Made by a program: the position numbers and the translations under genes
In this document: positions 10,426 to 24,745 of the stretch, piece by piece
Numbering within the stretch: the stretch's first letter is position 1
Layout: each line of letters starts with the position of its first letter
The notes under the pieces: model-generated
The model's database searches: none
Seen by the model: only the letters and a program-made list of their open reading frames with translations
What the model was told of the DNA's origin: nothing
Assembly: GCA_019055375.1 (NCBI GenBank)
Contig: JAHQIW010004272.1
Location: forward strand, 186,001 to 250,000
DNA from: Parelaphostrongylus tenuis
Lineage: Eukaryota; Nematoda; Chromadorea; Rhabditida; Metastrongylidae
Direction: 5' to 3'
Length of the DNA: 64,000 bases

Positions 10426-13400
10426 GAAAAACTTTACGATATAGTGGAGCATAAACTCTCCACAAACAAGATCGCCGATAGAAGCTTCTTGCGCAATTCT
10501 GTTGAGCAGCAGAAGCTTGAGAAATGGCAAAAAATGAATATTAAACCAGGCGGTGATGTTATACGTTTTTCAACCACAGTAAAACGACTGTTAGGTAATA
10601 TATGATATATGAACACGTGTAACATCGGCTGTCAATTCCAATGGAAAGCGAGCTGAACTTTACACTGTGACGATATTCGACTAGACAGAACGCAACATTT
10701 GTCAAAAAATGATGAAGTTGGAACAAGGGGCTTCTGATATCTATGATACCTACCAGTCGCCTTTACGAATAAAATCAACTTCCTTTTCGAAAGTCTTGAT
10801 AACGAGTAAAATGCCTTGGAGAGCCTTCGAGAGTAAACGAATTGATGAATACGGGTTTAAAAACGCGTCACCTTCAGCAGTATTTGTCAGCAAAAAATCG
10901 TAGATTCCAGTGAAACAAAGTAAGTAATAAATTTCACTAAAATGTTAAATTTCCCGATAGTTTTCATGAGTGTGATTTGAATCTTTTATGAGCTGGCTAG
11001 TGCCTTTGAAGTTTACGTTGACTAAGCGTGGCTACACTTAGATATTGAAAGTGGCAATGAACTGCACACAAAGTAAAGTCTGGCTGAAATTATATTACAA
11101 AGTTTTGGAGAAAGTTTTCGAAAAGGCGGTAATATTATACAACTGCTTGGACTAGAAGTTCAGTCTCCGAGAAGTGCCTCCAATGTCTCTGGGGAGGAGC
11201 GCAGCTCATGCTTGATAAATCTACGCATCAATGGAGTGGAAAAAACACTATTATTTTCCAGCTGATATGAGTATGGCCACGAAAATAGAGTTTATTCGAG
11301 ACTATTTATAGTGGTCTTCTACAATTTACTTATCATCTTTCAGTATTTTAAGCTGATTTCAGGTGCCAAAAAGTTGCTCTTTCAGAGTTCAATGGTTTTA
11401 CGACTTCACTGCGGAATGAGTGGGAAATCTGACATTTTTAGAAGATAAAAATTACTTTTATGATTCTTTCGTATATGGAAGTTTTATAACAAACTTCAAC
11501 AATGTTTCAGCGTTGCCTCTACGTTTTCTCCTCATATAATATCATTTCAAAGGTGATCAAAGAATAATAACGAGATTCGCTGGTGATGTGGTTGCCTTCG
11601 TGGCTGCTTCGGGCAAAGTTAAAATTCTCTAATGAACCAATGCAGGCTAACATGTGAAATATAGAAAGATTGAGGTTGCTGCACTAGTTGAGAAACCTCA
11701 TAGCAGTTTTTTCTTCTCATTACCACTATATGAAGCACGAGAAGTACCTGTAGATATAAACGACAGAGGTGTAGAGCTTTTAAAAAGAATCCATAAAGCT
11801 ATGATAAGTATCAAGATAGCAAGATGAAACAAAAGAATGACGTTGATATGGCAGGAACTATCTGTGTAGTGGAGTAGACGTATCAACTTACATATGTATC
11901 AGAAGATGGCACAAAACCAACAGTGGCAGCTAGCATGCAAAGTGCTGCGCACTCCATATTTTCGCCGTCGATCTATTTCAGTTGAAACGCCTTCAGTGTT
12001 TCGACAACACCAGCAAAAACTGAAACACACACGAGAGCTGCACTCGCAGAGTCGCCGAGAAAGAGGACAATTAGAGCGGCATTTCGAACGACCGAAGGAC
12101 GATTTTATATCGAAAAACTCGAGATTTTTTCTTAAAATTTTCAGAATAATGCAATACAGATGGACGAAATGGTAGTATGGAAATTAACAGTTCCCTCAGA
12201 ACCAGTTTATGCAGGAGTTTTTCTTACATAATTTGATGTTTATCGCTATTGAACAGCTGTTGTCTCATATCATATCGCAAAAAACATTCTATCTTCTAGA
12301 ATTACAGATGTTTTGCCAGCCTTGTGGCCTCACCGAAACTTAAGAAAACAAACACAGACTGTTACGGAAGCAGGTGATCACAACTGATAAAGTAGTTACA
12401 GTAGCACGATTAGAAATGATAGTTAACGATACTGAACACAGATTATCCAGATAAACGTGGTTCTATCTCAAGAGAAACAAAGTCACAAAAATGCTCTTCC
12501 TGCGGTAATGAGATGATCGGGCATACAATAAAAAATTGTGGCTAATCAGAGTCATATTTGAGCTCGAAATAAAGTCGAAATAACTTGAAATGGTCTTCAG
12601 TAAGCGAATAATCGGATTTTGTAGGAGCCTTGTTATTTCTGCACTCAAGAATCGGTTTGTAATGAAATTTTTCGCATACCATCGCTTAAATATACACATC
12701 TAGAAACTCATGACATAAGTTCACTACACTGTAGCACCATTTCACGAAAACGTAGTAAAATCCTGGACTTTAGTGGATCACAGATGTTTTGAACGTATAT
12801 TTAGAAGTGGTTAGTTGGTGAAATTAATCAAAACAGGAATTAATGTAGTTATTTTGTATTAGAGAAGGAAATTAAATTAACGAAAAGCATAATTTCTGTG
12901 GTGGATAAGGCGATATTTTGTAATTCTACTTCTGCAATAAACTAAGTTTTCTTTGTAAAGCGACTTTTTGAACAGCTAGCCGACTTCTACGATAGTTCAA
13001 ATTATACGCATCAATTTTTCAATATTTATGGCTGGTTCAACAATTCTCTCGGAAATGTCTCAAAACCGTTTTGATTGTTTTCTAAATCCTCTTCAAGGTT
13101 TCAAATCGTTGAACACGAATGTTCTGCAGTGCTTTGGGTGGTAATCCTCAACATCAACGGGCAGTCTGCAAACATGCTCATCTTTATGGATCTTACTTTT
13201 GAAGCCAAGTTATAGAAATAGGTATTGTATTACATACAAGCTTTTCAAAATCGTTTTCATTACCAAGCGTGACAATATAAATGCATAATTAGAACCGTTT
13301 CCACAGCGTCTTTTGCAGGGTCAAAATTATACAAAAAAAATTGCTTGCAGTTTTATCAGCTTTTGTTCTAATAGTATGAGTTTAGTACAAGGTGGGGTGG

Positions 13401-14344
13401 AAAAGATAAGGCACAGACAACAGCAGCATGTGAGTGCACAATATATTTCCGAAACTGGATGTAAGATACTGCGTAAATATGGAAATTTAGAATTAACGCA
13501 TGCAAAATTCGTAAATGAAAACTCAGCAATATATTTTGCCAAAACCTAATCAATGATGCAACTGTATGCTTTATGAATAGGCTTTAGGAATTTTCAGAAA
13601 GTGTACTAGGAATTATGAAAATTTTTCGCTCATGGTAATTAGACTTTATGAACTCTAAGCAGAGGGATTTTAAATTGGAAAGCAACTGAACATTCGATAA
13701 ATAAGCATTATATGATTTCTTTATCCAGAGATCGCTCCCACTTAGTTCAGTGGTAACTGATGATAGACATCTGAACAATCTAATTTTATTCGTTCGTGAA
13801 ATGTGAAGACAGTTTAGTGCTTTTAACTTAACACCAACTACCTTGACTTAACATGTTGCCGAGTCTTTAGAGACTCAAATCAATGATACTTACGTTGATG
13901 CTAAATCTCAATTAGTATTTCAAAGTGCCCAAATACCAAGACAAGAGAAAACGAGTCACGTCAGAAGCCGAATTTGTGGAATTAAATCAAAAGCAGGAGA
14001 AATTTCCTACCACGACTCTGGTATTTTCACCTAAATTTACTATTTTTTCCAGTGCAGCCCCAAACATGCTCGTGTTTTTGATGTGCAGTCTTTTTTATTG
14101 AGAAAATTGAAATCGAAGAGAAAAGCGGCAAAATATCGACTAGTGTACGAAAAATGAAGTGGTCAATGCATTAGAAAATAAGAAAAGGCAAGCATTTGAT
14201 TAGATTCGCTTATCTGAATCGTTCAGTATGGTCATGCTCTAAACAATTAAAATTCTGTCAAAGCTATTTCCAAATATAATAAGATTTAGATTGTTCCCTC
14301 TAATTCCATTAAAATACTAAAGGATTAAGGATACAGTAGTGTCA
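10426..14344. other. Non-coding stretch
   Basis: AT-rich sequence without recognisable exons, SINE heads or long inverted repeats. The frames at 11894-12175 (plus) and 13313-13549 (both strands) were inspected and look like chance. Confidence 0.4.
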
Positions 14345-14570
14345 GACTTTAATCCATTCATGGAAATTCACCGTACATTCGATTATGCTTGTGACACCGT
14401 GGTGATCCAGTGCATACAAGACCTATACGGCAAGTTCTGGTGACCATCAAGAAGCCACTGCTATCATTATCCCAGAGGAAAGACTGTTAGCAATCCATCG
14501 ACCCCAATGTGGCGAAGCGCTTGGCTTGTTGGGTGAGGGGGCGAATAAAGAGCCATATGTGCTATATGTA
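14345..14570 (-). repeat. Diverged SINE family A copy
   Basis: The + strand starts with CATTCGATTATGCT and then GTGGTGATCCAGTGCATA, which corresponds to CATTCGACTTCATCA and GAGGTGATTGAATGCATA of better copies. Further matches run through GACCTATAC, TTATCCCAGAGG and CAATCCATCGACCC. The head is eroded, and no A or B box can be read. Confidence 0.45.
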
Positions 14571-17504
14571 CTATAGAACACTACTACTCTTCAAATTAAA
14601 TATTCCATAAAATCTTAGCGTCGATCCGAAACACTAGTTTGCTATAATTTATGATTTTTTGCTATTCTTCGGGATATCCGTCCAAAAAAATGAAGGGATC
14701 TCACAAAACTGCATGACCAACTTTGATATACCGGTTAGTGACCGTTGTTTTATCACATCGTAATTACAATGTAATTAAACGAGCAGCAATAAATTTCAAT
14801 TCTTCCGAGCAGAGTGATTTTTCGATAGCAGATGAGGATTCCTCTACTACTAAAGTGCTTCAGAAGTAATCGCTTTCACGGTTATGGATAATTATGGCAT
14901 CAAAATTGAAATTGTTTGCAGTCAAATCTCTCAGATTTCTAGAAGAAAATTCAACTTTATAAAATCTCCAACGGAGAGCAGAGCTTCACCATACATAATT
15001 GATACATAGGGAATTACCATTTTGCCCTGATAGACGAAATGCCACTTGCTTATTTGTTATCGCTTCCGAAATATGAGTATTAGCACGATAAAGTGGAAGA
15101 AAGTTGTGTCATAAGGAGCGATATTTTATCGTGGCACGTGAAAAAACCTTTATTTCAAAGAGCAAAATCTTCAAAATTTCGTAATATTCGTGGCAGTTGA
15201 TAAAATTCTTTGGAAGATGAAAAATGTGGTCATAGGGTAAATTTGAAAGCGCGCATTATTTTTATATCTCGAGTCCAATTGGGTCACGTCATTACGCCAG
15301 TGTAAATGACAAATTCGGCTGTTTCGCATAGTGCGTAATTTTTGATTCTGTGAGGAACAGTCAGGTTTTTTAGGCTCACCTAACCTTGTTTTTACACTGC
15401 CATTGCACCTCCACTTTGATAACAAATGCATTTTTGCATGTTTCCTTCGTAAGCGTAACAAAATGACTATGACATAATTTTTACAAGGTTTCTGACAGCT
15501 CAGAACTTTGGAAGGCTAGCAAACATCCTTACACCAATTATCGAAGTCATCATGGCATGTCTTTTACTATGAAACATAAAAAAGGCTTACCATAAAAAAA
15601 TTATATATACACAGACGTAGAAAACGAACAATCTGTGCTTTTAGGCGATAGATATATCTTGAATGAGCTATGAATTCAGACTTTATGAAATGATAAAGGA
15701 AAAAGTAGCTTGGAACTGAACTGAGCAAGTAACCGAAGATTATTAATGACTTTGTGGAAGAGTACGTGTACATATATTAATACATATTTATGAGCCATAA
15801 GGACGGAGTTATAGGGCATAGACTCATTTTTAATTCAATGTAATTTTGATGGAAAGTCAACGAGTTTATCTACTAAAGTTGCCAGACCAGTCATTGTTGA
15901 CGTTAACATTCATCTTTCAAGCAACCCATGCAAGCGCTCACTCAAATAAGTCGAGCCTACTTCCTATTCTGGGAAACTATACTGCTCCTCTTTTACATAC
16001 AACAGTTACGGGGATTGAATTAATCGAATCTGGACAACTGGGCTGTTAGATAAGGCTCATTTACAACTTTCTGTTAATGATTTAAGAATAATGCTGGTAG
16101 TGAACGTCGCATGAAGTGATTGAGGGGAAATAATATTGAAATTGCCCACCATCCGGTACTTACCCGAGTAATGCATGAGTGATCATATGCATAGCTACAA
16201 TTAGTCTATAATTGTACACATCTCGGCAGACATGTACATGCACTCGATCACAATTTCACCATATCAAAAGATCTTGGATCAAACTGGAAAATTCAAAGTA
16301 CAGTGTACAGGTGAAGTCCTATAACATCATACGTTTTCTCTCCCAACACTTTCATGTTCACGGTGCGCATAAAACACTTAAAACGACTACAGTGATCGGA
16401 TACTGTATTTCGTCACATGATATACGAAGACAAGTTTTCAGCTACGCGTGATCGTGGTATCGTTAAAATGCTCTGGGGTCGCATAATTTTCCTCATTTTT
16501 GGAGAACGACGCGTTCCAACTAGTAGGTTTTCTTTAACATATCACGAAAATATCACTTTCTCGACACCTCCGATAATTTTTCAACACATTATATCCTGTT
16601 TGTTACATCGCTCTCGATCGGTCCATCTTTTGGACGCAGGAATCAGATACTTTGAGCAAACTCAAATCGCAATGTAACAAACATCCCTTCAATCTACAAG
16701 GGCAAAGAGTTACCACTAGTGAGGAGTTAGGAAAGCTCTCATACAGATATCAAGAAAATATGGGAAAAAACATGCTTTTGTGACTAACATGCTAAGCATC
16801 AGTGAACTGAAAAAATAACGGCGTCAGTTTGCAAATGAATCCATCTACGAAATTTTATGAATCTACCCGCTCTATTCTTGAATGAAGGTTTTCAGAGACA
16901 CAGACAGCGCCGAAATCCGCATATCGTGATTTTGGAAACTTCACAGGTACCCACGATTTATGGGACATGTGGGCTTACAGATTTGTTGAATAGATTTCGC
17001 AATACCGCTCTAAAGATAACCCTTCTCTTCTGGATAATACGTCAGCTGGCTTGAAGTTGAGATAGTTCAACAATTTCCAGCATATGTGCGGAAGTCGCAA
17101 GCAAGCATCAAACTCGAATGAATCAAAATTTTCAGCCCTTCAATACAAATCTTATTTAACCGCTTTGCAGCTTAGATACGAAACTTGATTGAAAAAACCG
17201 AAAAAAAAGTTTTAGATTTTGGAAATCAGAACTTTGCGTAGTATAGCCAATAAGCTGTATTTCGATCGTTAATACGTGCATACTATAGTGATTTCTATTT
17301 TATTAACAGAACTAAAGCATGGGGGAAATGAAATATATTCACCCAAAGTTGGGAAACCTGACAACCTATTAGTCAACTATAACATGCATCGACGCGGTCA
17401 TCGTATTTATTAACAGTGTGCGTTAGCTAAAATATAACGGGATAAGAGACAAGAATTTATATAATGAATTGACCCAATGATGTAGAGAGGTGTGCAAAAA
17501 CGTT
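14571..17504. other. Non-coding stretch
   Basis: No supported gene. The 96-codon minus frame at 15171-15461 and the plus frames at 16212-16677 lack splice signals and family motifs. Confidence 0.4.
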
Positions 17505-17576
17505 GCGTCAGCCGGGATTTGAACCCAGATCTTATTCTGTCCGGGAGCATGTGCTAAACCGTTCCACCACCGACGC
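17505..17576 (-). repeat. tRNA-like sequence (SINE head or tRNA pseudogene)
   Basis: On the minus strand, 72 bases fold partly like a tRNA. The 7-bp acceptor stem is GCGTCGG with CTGACGC (one G-T pair). There is a 3-bp D stem and a T stem CTGGG/CCCGG. The A box is TGGTGGAACGG (17559-17569) and the B box is a perfect GGTTCAAATCC (17515-17525). The anticodon stem pairs at only three of five positions and base 33 is C instead of T. I therefore call it a pol-III-promoter-bearing relic and not a functional tRNA gene. Confidence 0.55.
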
Positions 17577-17759
17577 CCGTTTTGCACTCCACTGCACTTT
17601 TGCATATAATGAATGATTTTCATCACGTGATCAAAGTGCTCGATTTCTTTGGATGATTTAGGTTGATATTGATTTGGTATTAGCACTTTATTTGATCCGT
17701 TATCACAGTGCTGTTTTTCACCGCGCGGATACCAGAACGTCTAGCATTCAATTTTTTTT

Positions 17760-17930
17760 TCGTTTTCTTCTTGAATGGCGTAGAGTATTGGTTAGGCGAG
17801 TCTCCTTGCAATCTTGAGGATAGGCTGGCTGTGGCGTTCCATAGGACGTTCTTGTTGACTGCCGGAGAGAGTTAGGGGTGAAGCTCGGCTTCACGCGCGT
17901 CGTGACGAACATCACAACCACTCGGCCAAA
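17760..17930 (-). repeat. tRNA-derived SINE, family C, copy 2
   Basis: On the minus strand the A box is TGGCCGAGTGG (17918-17928), like Ser/Leu-type tRNA heads. The body has CTATGGAACGCCACA, then AAGATTGCAAG and the CGCCATTCAAG tail, in the same order as in the 4058 copy. No B box is evident. Confidence 0.7.
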
Positions 17931-18008
17931 ATCTTATGCAACTGTTCATTTTAAAAATAGTCTAACAATGCTTTCTACACTTACTATAATCTTAGGAAAC
18001 ATGTGAAA

Positions 18009-18054
18009 GTAAACTGGAGCATGTAAGCGGTGTAAACTGGAACATGTAAGCGGT
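18009..18054 (+). repeat. 23-bp tandem duplication
   Basis: Two adjacent 23-bp units (18009-18031 and 18032-18054) differ at one base (GAGC versus GAAC). This is a recent local duplication. Confidence 0.85.
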
Positions 18055-21000
18055 ACATATCTATAAAGAGGGTTCATTAATTGGTGCTCAACTTACGAAT
18101 ATTTGGACACGCAAAATTGATATCCTTTTATGCATTTGCAAATGGGAAAAATTTTGAAACGAGAAGACTAAAGGCACATCTATTAACATTGAATTCTGGT
18201 TTACTCAAAAATTCTCTGAATGTCTTTTGTGTGTACAAACACTACTTCTTTTCTCCCTTCGCACTTTAATTCGCTCCCTCTTAAGCTTGTTCTTCTTTTT
18301 CTGTGAGAAAAAGTCTTCGAAAATAACGAATACTCAGGTGTACGATCATTATTGAAACAAAACACTTTCTAACTATGCACGAGCCAGTGTTGCGATGCAT
18401 TGATGACGATATAAGATGGCCAATGAACATGAGGTTAGGATAGCCCAGCCCATACACCTCTGTATAGAAGGCCTTTGTGTTCAAAGATGTCACTAAAATA
18501 ATGTTTTCTTATGTTGTTTGGTGAAAAACTGAGGTGCACTATAAGGTTTGATAACGTTTTGAGGCAAAGTAACAAATATTTATTGATAGTGATTAGCTAG
18601 TAAGCAATTACACTTTTTCTTTAGATCTCTTTTTGAGAACATGATTTTATCGCGCTCAAAAAAGATGTAAACAAAGCGAACTTCACTCATGAGTGAACTT
18701 TTTGCAAAAAAATTGAGTACAGTAAAACCTTCAACTAAAGAGACCTGTAATCAAGGTGACCTACACGAGCTTTAATCTGATTGCATAGCTATATAGATGG
18801 TTTATAAATGGTAGATGGAAAACAATGTGCACGTGTTGCACAGCTGCGGCTTACCGCTTCAGATCATTCATAAAACCACGTGTACGTCGACAGCACGAGT
18901 AGTTTGTAGTGATTCCGTTCATTACACGAAAGTTTCAGTCTTCCTATGCTCTCGAACATCTTTATCCTGGATCCACTAAGCCACCGAACTCTTGGGAAAC
19001 TAGCACCATACTTGTCTGGAGCAGGACCACTTGATTCACATGAGGATACTCTATCACGAAAAACCTGCGATTACAAAGTGCGCCGTTCCGATTCCCATTC
19101 AGCAACAGTCGTGACATAAGCGAACAATTCCTTTTAAACACACGCGTTCAAAGTTCGGCAATCCTGGTGGATGGTGGATCCGCCAAAACGAGTCGGATGT
19201 AAGATGTGCAGGAATCCACGTAGTGGTATTTGTGTGATGTCGAGAAATGTAACTATTAATATAGTAGTAATTATAGTAATTTATAAAAATAACATATCGA
19301 TAACCTAGTAAGAGCATAATTTGAACAAACAGCATGCCGTCGTGTGGTGGTCATAGAAGAAAAGGAATTACAAATGAGAAACTCTGTTGTTTCGTGTGAG
19401 AAGAGAAAAAAATGGACATACCCTGTCACGATGTCCACTAATAAATCACAAGAAGGTTATGATGAAGCTCCGAACAGGACGACAGAAGTCAACTTCATAA
19501 TCCTATATTATCAAATGCGCGTCAAAAAACGTCGACAGGAACAATTTATTATTATCATGCCACTATCATCGCTTTGTCAATATTATCATTTCTACTATTC
19601 TTCATTCTATAACATTGTAGCAAAACGAAAATTTGTTTATGGTTCTTTAAATACACCATTCGACTTGCTATATGCATCGCTAAGCACAAGTGTAACCGCA
19701 CTCCATGACACGACTTTTATAGCAAGACTCAGGATCTAGAAAAAGATTCTGTCAAATCAAGCAGCATTCAGCATGGCAAGGAAGAAGGAAAGAACACATT
19801 CTCACTCAGCAGCCGAAGCTATTGACAAGTCCAACTACGTTCGTGGATGACGATTACGAAAGGAATGGAGGAAAAGTTACTTCACAACTAACATGTGAAA
19901 GCGGGCATAGTAAGTATTTAGTTACCTAGATTCATTAAATAACACATAGGTTGACATGGTTCAGATATCCTGTTTAGCACCAAATTCTTTTTGTTGGAAT
20001 CTCAGTGATTTGAAAACCATTCTAATTTTCGTACATCTCAACAAATGATCGACGAAGTGCCATCTAGAAAAACCACGCATTTCTCAAAATTACTTTAGAG
20101 CACAAATCTAGTGGAGGTACTGGAGTACTCGTGATTAATCGGTTACTTGACACTTGCAGATAATCTAATGACAAATTATTGGGAAAGAAGCTTTTCAAGC
20201 TAGTTAAAGCTTTATATCCACGGTTGAGAAGCAGCGATTGATTACAAAAGGTTCAGGAAGCTTCTGTGCACCAAAATAAGTCACTAGAAAAAATTGAGGT
20301 TCTTTTACGGGCCGCTTCATCGTTTATTTGTGAGAGTACATTTACATCGGTTTTTCATCACGCCTTGTAATACGCTGCTCAAGCGCTTCAGACAACGATG
20401 TGTGATATTATCAAGGTTATTAATCTTTTGAATGTGATAGTCAAACTGAATATCTTATTTGGGAAGATCACAAAAAAAAAAACAAATAATCGCAACATTT
20501 CGAATGGATCATATTCCAAAGATGATAAGTTTCGTCCGACAAATAATATTGAATAAGTATTCTGGTAGCCATCGAGACATTTTGGTACTGTTATGCCGAA
20601 ATTAAGAAAGAAAAACTTTACTCAAGCATGAAAATCCCACAAATGAAGGCTGCTGCTGAGATCTGCATATTACGCAAGGACGTGCGATAAAAAAATTCAA
20701 GGATCTTAAAACTTTTGCAGCTGTTTAAAATACCACTCGGACAATGGCTTAACTTCCGCAAGTTAATCTCAGCATCTTCTTCTTGTTGGATACGATTTAT
20801 GAATTATATGTCAGTGGCTGAGACTGTTTGTTCTTCCTTTTTTTTTGACAAAAATCGTTTTCTCTAGTTGCGCATAAATCAAATGGACGAGGGTGAAAAA
20901 ATGAATAATATCAAAACGAGAACATTGAAAACACAAATAGAAGTATTTAACTAGTAATAGTCATATGGCTAGACATACATTGCAACTTGTAGATTCAAAT

Positions 21001-22769
21001 TTAATAAAACGGTCTATTCAAAGATCTGAGTTGAGTAAGCTTCAAATTTAGTGGAACTACCTATCCAATGGTATGAGTGAACTAAGCGGCAACTGGAAAT
21101 ATTTTTCTAACAATGTTTCAAAGACCGAAAAAATCGACGATATGGTGAACACTCAATGAAGACGCATTTATAGGACTCTCTTTTGACAATGTGATTCATT
21201 TACTCTATGTGAAAAAGGTGAAAAGAGCTGCATGGAGAACATCAGAATCTGGTGAAAATGTCATTAATAGAGACTACTCACTAGTAGCTGCTTTGACAGC
21301 CAAGGGCTTGCTTGACTCATTGAGCCTTGGCAGAATTTGAATCTCTAAAGTTTAGTAAGATAGTAATGAGGGGCCGAATGTAGAGGAAGTAGAATACGGC
21401 CGAAAAGGTAGAAAAAAGAGCAGACAGTAAGACTTGATTGGGCAAAAGTATGACAATTGATGTAATCATTTGAAATACATTTTGTGCTAACACATTTACT
21501 CAACAATGTCAACTGGATTTTTTAGGTCCCATCGACTTAAAGTTCGGCAAAAAAGTGACTAAAAAGCATGCAACAAGAGTTCTGGCCGTGAACAGTTTAT
21601 CACGCAAGCAGCATGAGTGAACCAAATGAGAAGAGGTAAGAAAGAAAGAATGAGAGAGAAAGATAGACAGATAGAGGGAGATGAAGAGAGAGATAGAAAG
21701 AAGTTTGCACATTACCTTTCAAACAGTGGCTTGTATGAGCAATGCTAATATTCTCTCAGCCGTTATCGCACCAGAGAATTCTCAGTCAAACGGTTTTTTC
21801 AATTGTTGATTGAATTTCACTGCATACGAGGTTAAAACGGACGAAAAATATAAGTTAATTGTGGAAAGGCCCGAAAACGGCACATTCTGTGATTTCCTCC
21901 AATCACTAACCTGTTTAACATGAGAAATCTTTATTGAATTAGGGTCATGTGAGACGCATAGGAATCACTAACGTTATTTGACGTAACTAGTCCTGGAGTT
22001 CATAACTGATAGACACCTCGTTTGAATCGAGAATTGCCCGAGAAACTAGTTGGCATTTCGAAGACATCCCTTAATAAAGTCATCATTCTGTGAAAGTAAT
22101 AAGGGTGTCTCTGAGTGCCTATCTTGGATCTAGTTCTTTCAGTTCAATAAACCGATGACTATCTGAGTTTACGGTCAAGAGACACGCTGTTACAGTGTTT
22201 TTCGATACTCATGGGCAATAAATAACTCTGTAAACTATCCACATGGGAGTGTAATAAAATTTTTGCTTTGTCGGAACAATGTAAACGTTTTCAATGCATA
22301 CGTCAGAAGAATCACTATACCTGAAGTTGTTGCTTTTAGTTACGGTACTAATATTTGTACTAATCCAATAATAGCACGCAGAAGATACGGTGCGGTTAAA
22401 CTGTTATAAAACACTGTTTGAAGGCTGAAGGCACAGTGGAACATTGTATTCATATTAGAACAGTGCAAAGATACCAGAACGAGTTCAATGCTCCACTGTT
22501 TTATGGCTGCAAGTTTGCCCTTGAAATTGAGTAATCTAAGGGGAGAGTATAGATTAGCACGCGATATTAACACTGACTTGATGCATTGGTAGGCTATTTA
22601 AATTGATTGTATAGGTGGATATGCATTCATTCACTTCCAACGATGCTTGGTAAAGTCGATCGTATTACGCATTCTTCTAAAACAGAGCAGTTCTAGATGC
22701 AAGACTTTTTGAGTTGTTTTAAACCTATGTTCACTAGTCTAGCAAGATATCATGTGTAATAGTCAAATC
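18055..22769. other. Non-coding stretch with simple sequence
   Basis: No gene supported. It holds a perfect 16-bp palindrome TTCACTCATGAGTGAA near 18690, a sequence CAGTAAAACCTTCAAC near 18720 that resembles one end of a pogo-like element but has no partner, and a GA-rich tract at 21630-21705. The 131-codon plus frame at 19344-19739 has no family resemblance or splice support. Confidence 0.4.
21630..21705 (+). repeat. GA-rich low-complexity tract
   Basis: Runs of GAAAGAAAG, GAGAGAGAAAG and AGAGAGAGATAG. The minus-strand open frame here is a product of the low complexity. Confidence 0.8.
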
Positions 22770-23010
22770 GTAGGTCTTAGTCATTCGACTTCATTCATAG
22801 CATTGTAAAGATTATTCAATGGATATCTGGCCTATGAAAAGAATTGCAAGGTTATAGCCATATACTAAATGAATGAATTACATCCTTCCGATCTAGCCCG
22901 GTTTGGAATTATGGACCCTGAAGGGATGGAGGGCTTCATTTGCTTAGTACACGGGACTGAAGGAACGGCCAAGTGTGCCTTGAGGGCACCTATAACCACT
23001 GTTTTGTATG
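22770..23010 (-). repeat. Diverged SINE family A copy
   Basis: The + strand carries CATTCGACTTCATTCAT near 22786, then ATGGATATCTGGCC, CGGTTTGGAATTATGGACCC, GGGATGGAGGGCTTCAT and GAGGGCACCTATAACCACTG, in the order found in the 3118 and 7015 copies. The head still ends in AACCACTG, but the A box is degraded. Confidence 0.55.
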
Positions 23011-24424
23011 CAATTTGAATCTAAAAATAAAATATAAAAGCTGAGAATTTTACTCTCCGGGAGTAAATCATGATATCTAAAAAAAATGTTGAATGATTTT
23101 TGAATGTTAGCGCGCACTCAAGTAAAGGGATTAGAGGACGAAAATTCTCAAGAGCTAATTCAAAAAAGGCTTTCTTCTAATTTCGGCATCATATCAGTCA
23201 TATATTTCTTGTTGATTAAGCCAATAGTACAAAGCTCGTAGGAAGCAATTTAGTTAACATATTGTGATCCGCTTTCCTTTCATTCTGGATGGCAAGTATT
23301 CACGTGGGTACACGAATTATTAAAGCCTTCCTTGCTAGATGATTTTTTTTCTTAAGCTTTCAACATTATCTAAAAACCTAACTGTAAGCGAATTCGGAAA
23401 TATGTCTGATTTCTCGAAGCCTTTCTTATTCCGTTGTAGCAGAGAGAATCATATCATGTTTCACACTCGGTCGTCCTTATTTGCTTGACTGAGACCCGTG
23501 AATAGCCATTTTCGCTAGACTTTTGGTGACTATTCGATACACAAATCTCAGAAGGTTTGGCACTAAGATTAGTTTTTGAAAGGGCTTACTTAGAACGTTG
23601 TAAAGGCATACAAAGACCACGTTTTCCACTCGAAGTTTTTCTCGTACAGAAGATATTTTATATACACATCTATGCAGATATGTTATGTACATGCACAAAG
23701 AGCATATGACTATGTAGACAAAATCATGAAGTATCACAGTAACACAAGATGCTAGAAGGTTTTTTTTAGGAAGCAGAGAAAAGCCTCCTTTCGAATGACG
23801 AAAATCGCGTTCCGCATGCGAATCACGTTGTGCCGTCGATCAATTGCTGGCACGAAAGGGTTAAGTTCAGCACTACCTCTCAATCATGTTTACTTTGCTG
23901 ACTTAGTCTTAGCAAGAGGTTGGCAGAATTTGAACAAACAAAAGTTCTTCCTATAAACGTCGTGTTAAAGCTCCCTTAGCAAAGCAAATATGGTTGACTG
24001 ATAATGCCCACGCTAAAGGAAAGCTGGTTTACAGTGTATTATAACGCTCCGTGCTTGTCGCGCCGACCCAGACTGCAGCAGATGGATCTGTCCTATCAAT
24101 ATCAAAATACTACATAACATAATATTACAAAGAACATAATATAAAATATATATTAAAACAAAATATATTACAATGGACAGCCACTAACATCAACATCCAT
24201 CCTTATATAATATAAAGGCATCACCGGCTGAGGTTTTTTTTTTTTGAATGGTCCCTACCGAATAAGATTTGACTCGACCGACGAGTATGAGGAAAGTAAC
24301 TCTGACAAACTACTGCAAGCAGTCTACTTCATGCATCGGTTGTGAAGGCAACGTTGACATCGCATCGTTAGGCAAACAAAATTCTTATTACCAACCTCGT
24401 GCTGTAGGTTTAACCAGCTAAGCG

Positions 24425-24520
24425 AATATTATACTGCTAAAGGTTTGACGTCTTCGTTTTCTTCTATGTCGATTAATCAAGTTGATGTCCATAGTTATTC
24501 GCCCTCCTTGAAGTCTTCGC
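24425..24520 (-). repeat. Dispersed repeat F, copy 1 (decayed ribozyme-type end)
   Basis: It shares GTTTGACGTCTTCG / GTTTTGACGTCTTTA, then TCGAT/GTTGATG, CCAT and GTTATTCG / GTCATTCG blocks with 35090-35170. Read on the minus strand, the ancestral form looks like CTGAAGAAGGCG..CGTCGAAACGTTAGCC, the Penelope-like hammerhead layout, but the core is no longer intact. A third relative lies at 56000-56080 on the plus strand. Confidence 0.4.
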
Positions 24521-24745
24521 CTTCCTTGCTGTACCAATCAGATCTTTTTCGTTAGAGTACCATACAAAAAAACAATAAATGGAATATCGAAAATTGCCAG
24601 CTGCATTGATACAATCAGTACGCATTGCCTGATTATCTGTTATAAACACTAAAACGTGAGAACCTGTTTTTTTGATTTTCTAGGTATTTTTCCCTTGTTA
24701 GTAACCATTTCCAACCCGTTGGGAACCACTTCGGAGTTTTAGTAG

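Noticed and set aside
14615..14645. GAAACAC sequence resembling the ribozyme 3' half
   Set aside because: There is no CTGANGA upstream and no pairing strands.
17505..17576. Functional tRNA gene
   Set aside because: Acceptor and T stems and the B box are good, but the anticodon stem pairs poorly and base 33 is not T. It fits a SINE head or tRNA pseudogene better.
18720..18750. pogo/Tigger-like terminal repeat CAGTAAAACCTTCAAC
   Set aside because: Only one end was found and no transposase frame is nearby.
19344..19739. 131-codon plus-strand frame
   Set aside because: Low-complexity, Tyr/Ser-rich with no splice sites, family motif or GC rise. Chance frames of this length are expected in 64 kb.
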